Positions 59,304 through 64,000 of a stretch of DNA of 64,000 bases are shown piece after piece (the first letter of the stretch is position 1; each line of letters starts with the position of its first letter). The translations under genes and the position numbers were made by a program. This stretch comes from Alistipes sp. (lineage in GTDB: Bacteria; Bacteroidota; Bacteroidia; Bacteroidales; Rikenellaceae): positions 82,148-146,147 of the forward strand of contig JAFQFV010000036.1 of assembly GCA_017398555.1 (NCBI GenBank). The letters are read 5' to 3'. The notes beneath the pieces are model-generated. The model did not search any database and was not told the origin of the DNA. It saw only the letters and a list, made by a program, of their open reading frames with translations.

Positions 59304-60140
59304 ATGAAATCGTTTTCAACTGTTTCCGGCCTGCGAGAGGCTCTTGCCGGCTGTAAAGGCAAAGTAGTTGGCTTTGTACCTACAATGGGTGCCCTGCATC
59401 AGGGTCATATCTCACTCGTTGAGCGTGCTCGTACAGAGTGTGACGTTGTTGTGGTGAGTGTTTTTGTCAATCCTACACAGTTTAATGATAAGAATGATTT
59501 GAAGAACTATCCGCGTACCCCTGAGGCTGATGCAGCGATGCTTGAGGCTGCGGGTGTGGATTATGTCCTCTTCCCAAGTGTGGAGGAGATATATCCGGAG
59601 CCGGATACAAGAGTCTTTGACTTCGGTCAGATTGATAAGGTTATGGAGGGCGCAACCCGTCCTGGCCACTTTAACGGTGTGGCGCAGGTTGTAAGCCGCC
59701 TCTTTGCCATTGTTGAGCCTACAAAGGCATACTTTGGCGAGAAGGATTTTCAGCAGATAGCAGTTATTCGTGCTATGTGCGCGCAGTTGGGTCTTACTCT
59801 TGATATTGTCGATTGCCCGATTATTCGCGATACTGACGGTCTTGCCCGCTCTTCAAGAAATACACTGCTTACAGCAGAGCATCGTGCCGCAGCACCGCAT
59901 ATCTATCAGGTGCTCAGCGCAGCCACTACAAAACTCTCAGAGATGACTCCGCAGCAGCTTACTGCTTGGGTTGTAGAGCAGGTGGAGAGCAATCCGCTGC
60001 TCAAGGTTATCTACTTCCAGGCTGTCGATGCACTCTCTCTTCAGCAGGTGGAGAATTGGAGTGATAGTGAGCGTATCCAGGGCTGTATTGCTGTGCAGGC
60101 AGGCGAGATACGACTTATTGATAATATTAAACTTAAGTAA
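59304..60140 (+). CDS. panC: Pantoate-beta-alanine ligase
   Basis: Last step of pantothenate synthesis. 278 residues. VPTMGALHQGHISLVERA (about 27-44) carries the HIGH-like motif, and SVFVNPTQFN, RPGHFNGVAQVV, YFGEKDFQQ and RDTDGLARSSRN are typical. It forms an operon with panD (3-bp gap), so the beta-alanine-forming step and its use are together. Confidence 0.96.
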   Translation: MKSFSTVSGLREALAGCKGKVVGFVPTMGALHQGHISLVERARTECDVVVVSVFVNPTQFNDKNDLKNYPRTPEADAAMLEAAGVDYVLFPSVEEIYPEPDTRVFDFGQIDKVMEGATRPGHFNGVAQVVSRLFAIVEPTKAYFGEKDFQQIAVIRAMCAQLGLTLDIVDCPIIRDTDGLARSSRNTLLTAEHRAAAPHIYQVLSAATTKLSEMTPQQLTAWVVEQVESNPLLKVIYFQAVDALSLQQVENWSDSERIQGCIAVQAGEIRLIDNIKLK

Positions 60141-60143
60141 TAG

Positions 60144-60497
60144 ATGGTTATAGAGGTCCTCAAATCGAAGATTCACAGAGTGAAGGTCACTCAGGCAAAT
60201 GTGAATTATGTTGGTAGCATAACTATCGATAGCTCACTGATGGAGGCTGCGAATATTATTCGTGGAGAGAAGGTGCAGGTTGTAAATGTAACCAATGGTG
60301 AGCGTCTTGAGACTTATGCAATCCCCGGTGAGGCGGGCAGTGGTGTTATTTGCCTTAATGGAGCGGCGGCACATAAAGCATCGGTGGGCGATGTGGTGAT
60401 TATTATCTCGTATGCCGCAATGGAGTTTGAAGAGGCAAAGAGTTTCCAGCCGTGGGTCATCTTCCCCGATACTGCAACAAATAAGTTAGTTAAGTAA
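60144..60497 (+). CDS. panD: Aspartate 1-decarboxylase precursor
   Basis: Pyruvoyl enzyme forming beta-alanine from aspartate. 117 residues. Self-cleavage site G24-S25 in [23 protein letters not shown] before and [27 protein letters not shown] after are family-typical. The stop overlaps the start of the next gene by 1 bp. Confidence 0.96.
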   Translation: MVIEVLKSKIHRVKVTQANVNYVGSITIDSSLMEAANIIRGEKVQVVNVTNGERLETYAIPGEAGSGVICLNGAAAHKASVGDVVIIISYAAMEFEEAKSFQPWVIFPDTATNKLVK

Positions 60498-61009
60498 TGA
60501 ACGTACTACTCTCGATACTTGCAATACTACTCATCGTGGTAGGTATTATCGGCTGCATAGTTCCTGTGCTGCCCGGTGTGGCACTTGCCTATGTGGGCTA
60601 CTTGTGTTGTTACTTCTGCTCTTTTTCGCAGATTTCGACCACATCTGTTTGGGTATATCTTGCGCTGACGATAGTTGTATCTATTGCAGACTATATCCTG
60701 CCGGTCTATATGACTAAGGTTGCAGGTGGTAGTAAGGCGGGTGAGCGTGGAGCTATCGCGGGTCTTATAGCCGGTATGTTGCTCGGAAGTATTGTAGGTG
60801 CGATTTTTGGTCCATTCTTCGGTGCTGTGATAGGCGAGCTGATTGCCGACCCGTCGGATGTTAAGAGGGCGTTTAAGTCGGGCGCAGGTTCGTTCCTTTC
60901 GTTTCTGCTCGGCACGGGAATAAAGATTATACTGAGCTTCGCAATGCTGCTTGCCGTATTCGGAGATATATTCCCTGTAATCAAAGATTGGTTTGTAAAT
61001 CTATTCTAA
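60497..61009 (+). CDS. DUF456 family membrane protein
   Basis: 170 residues with four or five hydrophobic segments: a first helix with GIIGCIVPVLPGVALAYVGY, ADYILPVYMTKVAGGSKAGERGAIAGLIAG (glycine-zipper-like), and a conserved GPFFGAVIGELI. DUF456 proteins have no known function. It is translationally coupled to panD and ends 11 bp before the M16 protease gene, so it could belong to either unit. Confidence 0.8.
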   Translation: MNVLLSILAILLIVVGIIGCIVPVLPGVALAYVGYLCCYFCSFSQISTTSVWVYLALTIVVSIADYILPVYMTKVAGGSKAGERGAIAGLIAGMLLGSIVGAIFGPFFGAVIGELIADPSDVKRAFKSGAGSFLSFLLGTGIKIILSFAMLLAVFGDIFPVIKDWFVNLF

Positions 61010-61020
61010 ACAATAACGTT

Positions 61021-63924
61021 ATGAAACACATTAGGTTAATTTTGATGGCAGTGGCACTTTTCGCTCTGTCATCCTGCTCGGAGTATAGTTACGAGAAGGT
61101 ATCGGGCGACCCTCTTGGAACACGTATCTATACACTCGATAACGGATTGAAGGTCTATCTGTCTGTAAATAAGGAGCAGCCTCGTATTCAGACAATTATC
61201 TCTGTACGTGTGGGCGCGAAGAATGACCCTGCCGAGACTACAGGTCTTGCACACTACTTTGAGCACCTTATGTTCAAGGGTACAGATAAGTTCGGCACAA
61301 GTGACTATCAGGCAGAAAAGCCATTGCTCGACCAGATTGAGGCTCTGTTTGAGAAGTATCGCGTGACAACAGACGAGCGTGAGCGCAAGGCTATCTATGC
61401 ACAGATTGACGAGCTGTCACAGCAGGCTTCAAAGTACTCTATTCCAAACGAGTACGACAAACTTATCCAGAGTATCGGTGGTGATGGCTGTAATGCTTGG
61501 ACCTCGTACGATGAGACAAGTTATATGTCCGAGATTCCGTCAAATCAGGTCGAGAATTGGGCAAAGATTGAGTCTGAGCGCTTTAAGAATGCCGTTATTC
61601 GCGGTTTCCATACCGAGCTTGAGACTGTCTATGAGGAGTATAATATGAGCCTTACTCGTGACTCTCGTAAAGTTTTGGAGAGGTTCCTCGAGCTGATGAT
61701 GCCAAATCATCCATACGGTCAGCACTCTGTACTCGGCAAGCAGGAGCATTTGAAGAATCCGTCAATTACCAATATCAAGAACTACTACAACACATACTAT
61801 GTGCCAAATAATATGGCTGTATCTCTTTCGGGTGACTTCAATCCGGATGAGGTGATTAAAATTATTGACTCATATTTCGGCGATATGACCCCTAATGAGT
61901 CACTTCCACAGGGCATTGAGGGCGAGATTATCCCTGTAACCGAGCCTCGTCGTGCCGAGGTGTACGGCCTTGAGAGTGAGATGCTCTATGCAGGTTGGCT
62001 CACAGGTGCTGCAACAAGTGAGGATGCACTGATGCTTGAGATTGTATCTTCGGTGCTCAGTAACGGCAACTGCGGTATTATCGACCAGAACCTTATTCAG
62101 GAGCAGAAGGTGCTCTACGGCGGTGCATCGGCAGACCAGCTCTCTGATGCGGGCTTTATGGTGCTTGTGGGTATGCCAAAGGCTGGCCAGACCCTTGAGC
62201 AGGTGGAGGCTCTGCTGCTTGAACAGGTGGAGAAGTTGAAGAGCGGAGAGTTCGATGAGAGCATTATCAATGCAATTATTGCCAACTATAAGCGCGATTT
62301 GATGGTATCGTATGAGGATAACTTCGCTCGTTGCTACGCTATGGCACTCTCATTTATCAATGGAAACGATTGGGCGGAGAGTGTGTCAAAGCTCGACCGT
62401 GCATCGAAGATTACCAAGGAGGATGTTGTCGCTTGGGCTTGCAAGAACCTTACAAGTCAGTCGCTTGTGACCGTCTATAAGCGTCAGGGCGAGGATAAGA
62501 GCCAGAAGAAGATTGACAAGCCGCAGATTACACCTATCGCTACAAATCGTGATAGCCAATCTGAGTTCTTGAAGGCAATCGCAGGCTCTGAGGTTACTCC
62601 GATAGCTCCTCGCTTTACCGATTATGAGCGCGATATGGATATCTTTACCCTCGATAACGGTATCGAGGTGCTCTACAAGCAGAATGAGCTTAACGAGCGC
62701 TTTGAGCTCATATACCTCTACGACTTTGGTCTTGAGAGCGACCCTTCACTATCTGTTGCGCGTGACTATATGTCGATGCTCGGTACCGAGAGCAAGAGCC
62801 TTGCGCAGATTTTGAGTGAGCAGTATGAGCTTGCGTGCGATGTATCATTCTCGCCATCAAAGACTAACTTCTACGTAACCATTTCAGGTATTGCGGAGAA
62901 TATGCCTGCAGCTATGGCGCTTGCAGAGGAGTATATGACTGACGTTAAGGGCGATGAGGCTGTACTTGCCGAGGTTAAGAACGATTTGATTAAGGAGCGT
63001 ACAAATAGTAAGACCAACCAGCGCGCAAACTATAATGCGCTGCAGCGTTATGTTGTCTATGGTAGCGACTATGTTGCCCGCACAACCCTTACAAATGAGC
63101 AACTTATGGCCCTTGAGTCAGAGGCTCTGCTTGATAAGATTCGCGGTCTGAAGAACTACCAGCACCGTATCCTCTACTATGGTCCTATGAGCAAGCGTGA
63201 GCTTGCAAAGCAGCTCAATACCTCTCATGTTGTGGCTGAGAATTTGATACCTGTAGAGTATAAGAGCACTCCGAATGTTGAGGTTACAGAGCCAAAGGTT
63301 GTATTTGCGCAGTACGATGCAAAGCAGATATATTATATGCAGTACGCCTGCGGTGGAGATATGTTTGATGTAAAGCTCGACCCTGTTACCCGCCTATATA
63401 ACGAGTACTTCAGCGGCGGTATGAATGCAATCGTCTTCCAGGAGATGCGCGAGGCTCGCGGTCTTGCATACTCCTCTTACGCATACCTCGGTCAGGGTGC
63501 AACTTGCAATGAGCCGTACTACTTCCACGCCTTTATTGCAACCCAGAACGATAAAATGCAGCAGGCTATCGAGGCATTTGATGAGATTATCGAGAATATG
63601 CCGCAGTCTGAGGCAGCCTTTGAATTGACAAAGCAGGGCTTGCTGACAGGTATGGGTACAGCTCGAACAACCAAGATGGATGTGCTGTGGAAGTATATCG
63701 GCGATATGCGTTTCGGTATTACCGACTTCAACCGCACAGAGGCTGTCTATAACGGTATCCAGACCATGACCCTTGCCGATGTGGTAGAGTTCCAGCAGAA
63801 CCATATTAAGGGCAATAAGTATATCTATTGCATCCTTGGCGATAAGAATGATGTGGATATGAACTACCTCAAGAGTCTTGGAAAGGTTGAGTTTGTGACA
63901 CCTGAGCAGATATTCGGCTATTAA
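61021..63924 (+). CDS. M16-family zinc metalloprotease, lipoprotein
   Basis: 967 residues with the usual two-half M16 architecture (pitrilysin type). Signal/lipobox ALSSC (Cys19) sets the ATG at 61021. The active site is the inverted HxxEH motif H78-Y-F-E-H82 in LAHYFEHLMFKGT, with a further Glu downstream in ELETVYEEYNMS. The C-terminal half (about 540-967) repeats the fold but lacks HxxEH, as expected for the inactive partner half. Likely periplasmic-facing peptide degradation. A family-A repeat starts at the base after its stop. Confidence 0.88.
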   Translation: MKHIRLILMAVALFALSSCSEYSYEKVSGDPLGTRIYTLDNGLKVYLSVNKEQPRIQTIISVRVGAKNDPAETTGLAHYFEHLMFKGTDKFGTSDYQAEKPLLDQIEALFEKYRVTTDERERKAIYAQIDELSQQASKYSIPNEYDKLIQSIGGDGCNAWTSYDETSYMSEIPSNQVENWAKIESERFKNAVIRGFHTELETVYEEYNMSLTRDSRKVLERFLELMMPNHPYGQHSVLGKQEHLKNPSITNIKNYYNTYYVPNNMAVSLSGDFNPDEVIKIIDSYFGDMTPNESLPQGIEGEIIPVTEPRRAEVYGLESEMLYAGWLTGAATSEDALMLEIVSSVLSNGNCGIIDQNLIQEQKVLYGGASADQLSDAGFMVLVGMPKAGQTLEQVEALLLEQVEKLKSGEFDESIINAIIANYKRDLMVSYEDNFARCYAMALSFINGNDWAESVSKLDRASKITKEDVVAWACKNLTSQSLVTVYKRQGEDKSQKKIDKPQITPIATNRDSQSEFLKAIAGSEVTPIAPRFTDYERDMDIFTLDNGIEVLYKQNELNERFELIYLYDFGLESDPSLSVARDYMSMLGTESKSLAQILSEQYELACDVSFSPSKTNFYVTISGIAENMPAAMALAEEYMTDVKGDEAVLAEVKNDLIKERTNSKTNQRANYNALQRYVVYGSDYVARTTLTNEQLMALESEALLDKIRGLKNYQHRILYYGPMSKRELAKQLNTSHVVAENLIPVEYKSTPNVEVTEPKVVFAQYDAKQIYYMQYACGGDMFDVKLDPVTRLYNEYFSGGMNAIVFQEMREARGLAYSSYAYLGQGATCNEPYYFHAFIATQNDKMQQAIEAFDEIIENMPQSEAAFELTKQGLLTGMGTARTTKMDVLWKYIGDMRFGITDFNRTEAVYNGIQTMTLADVVEFQQNHIKGNKYIYCILGDKNDVDMNYLKSLGKVEFVTPEQIFGY

Positions 63925-63955
63925 TTTTGTCGTGAAAAGGCATCATTAGCTGCAT
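63925..63955. repeat. Left end of a family-A element (truncated)
   Basis: TTTTGTCGTGAAAAGGCATC then ATTAGCTGCA, directly after the M16 stop, cut off after about 30 bp by the start of another element. Confidence 0.6.
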
Positions 63956-64000
63956 TTGCCGTGATAGCGGCGCATTTACTGCCGCTAACGCGATATGTCA
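63956..64000. repeat. Family-A palindrome running off the window
   Basis: TTTGCCGTGATAGCGGCGCA, TTTACTGCCGCTAACGCGAT, ATGTCA; the left half of the copy at 53044 at the edge of the window. Confidence 0.7.

Overview
The window is chromosomal DNA from a member of the Bacteroidota, most likely order Bacteroidales. The evidence is about twenty promoters of the Bacteroidetes type (-7 box TAnnTTTG, several with TTG/TTTG 19-21 nt upstream), no Shine-Dalgarno sequences at most starts, and typical Bacteroidales gene content: GH97, GH36, a Ser-type sulfatase, reverse rubrerythrin, a BT_3928-like DoxX protein and a serC-serA-DUF1015 cluster. The genus cannot be fixed from sequence alone; the Alistipes/Rikenellaceae group is a guess. 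The base composition is moderate and genes are densely packed, with no rRNA, CRISPR array, recognisable transposase or integrase.

Layout. 0-4.3 kb: cytoplasmic GH13 amylase, acetate kinase plus a phosphate acyltransferase, aroQ. 4.3-6.5 kb: lipopolysaccharide flippase, convergent with an M50-type metalloprotease. 6.7-12.6 kb (minus strand): glmS > GH36 alpha-galactosidase > ysxC, then prs. 12.8-14.2 kb: an isolated RepA-like ATPase gene bracketed by about 70-bp inverted repeats. 14.3-21 kb: rsfS, then a tight run ftsH-cdsA-psd-AI-2E permease-riboflavin kinase-luxS-SAH nucleosidase. 21.4-24.1 kb (minus): rarA > esterase > phosphodiesterase. 24.1-28 kb: thioredoxin-fold lipoprotein, GH97, FNT channel. 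28.0-28.8 kb: a long, apparently structured leader or small RNA and a secreted Cys-rich protein. 28.8-35.2 kb: aspS, tadA, periplasmic TPR protein, thioredoxin-fold lipoprotein, reverse rubrerythrin, DprA-like protein. 35.5-45.9 kb: sulfatase, serC-serA-DUF1015, pyrophosphatase, a PEGA-repeat protein, DUF819 permease, HAD phosphatase. 46.4 kb: tRNA-Ser(GCT) with a nearby partial copy. 46.6-52.9 kb: sufB-sufC-sufD-sufS-tmk-DoxX. 53.4-61 kb: OsmC, large TPR protein with an outer-membrane barrel partner, panC-panD-DUF456. 61-63.9 kb: M16 protease lipoprotein.

The most striking feature is in the intergenic DNA. At least five families of long imperfect palindromes (about 40-200 bp) occupy the gaps. 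Within a family the ends are shared while the arms differ between copies but remain self-complementary. The largest family (ends TTTGTTGTGA / TGACAACAAA) has about a dozen copies here, usually starting within a few bases of a stop codon, once supplying the stop codon and once lying inside the suf operon. The second main point of interest is the single-gene RepA-like islet with TGTGACAT iterons in its inverted repeats. The third is the probable structured RNA at 28.1-28.35 kb, whose rod shape and length resemble 6S RNA.

Several gene starts were placed downstream of the longest possible start, using promoter position, signal peptide or family alignment; each case is stated in its entry.
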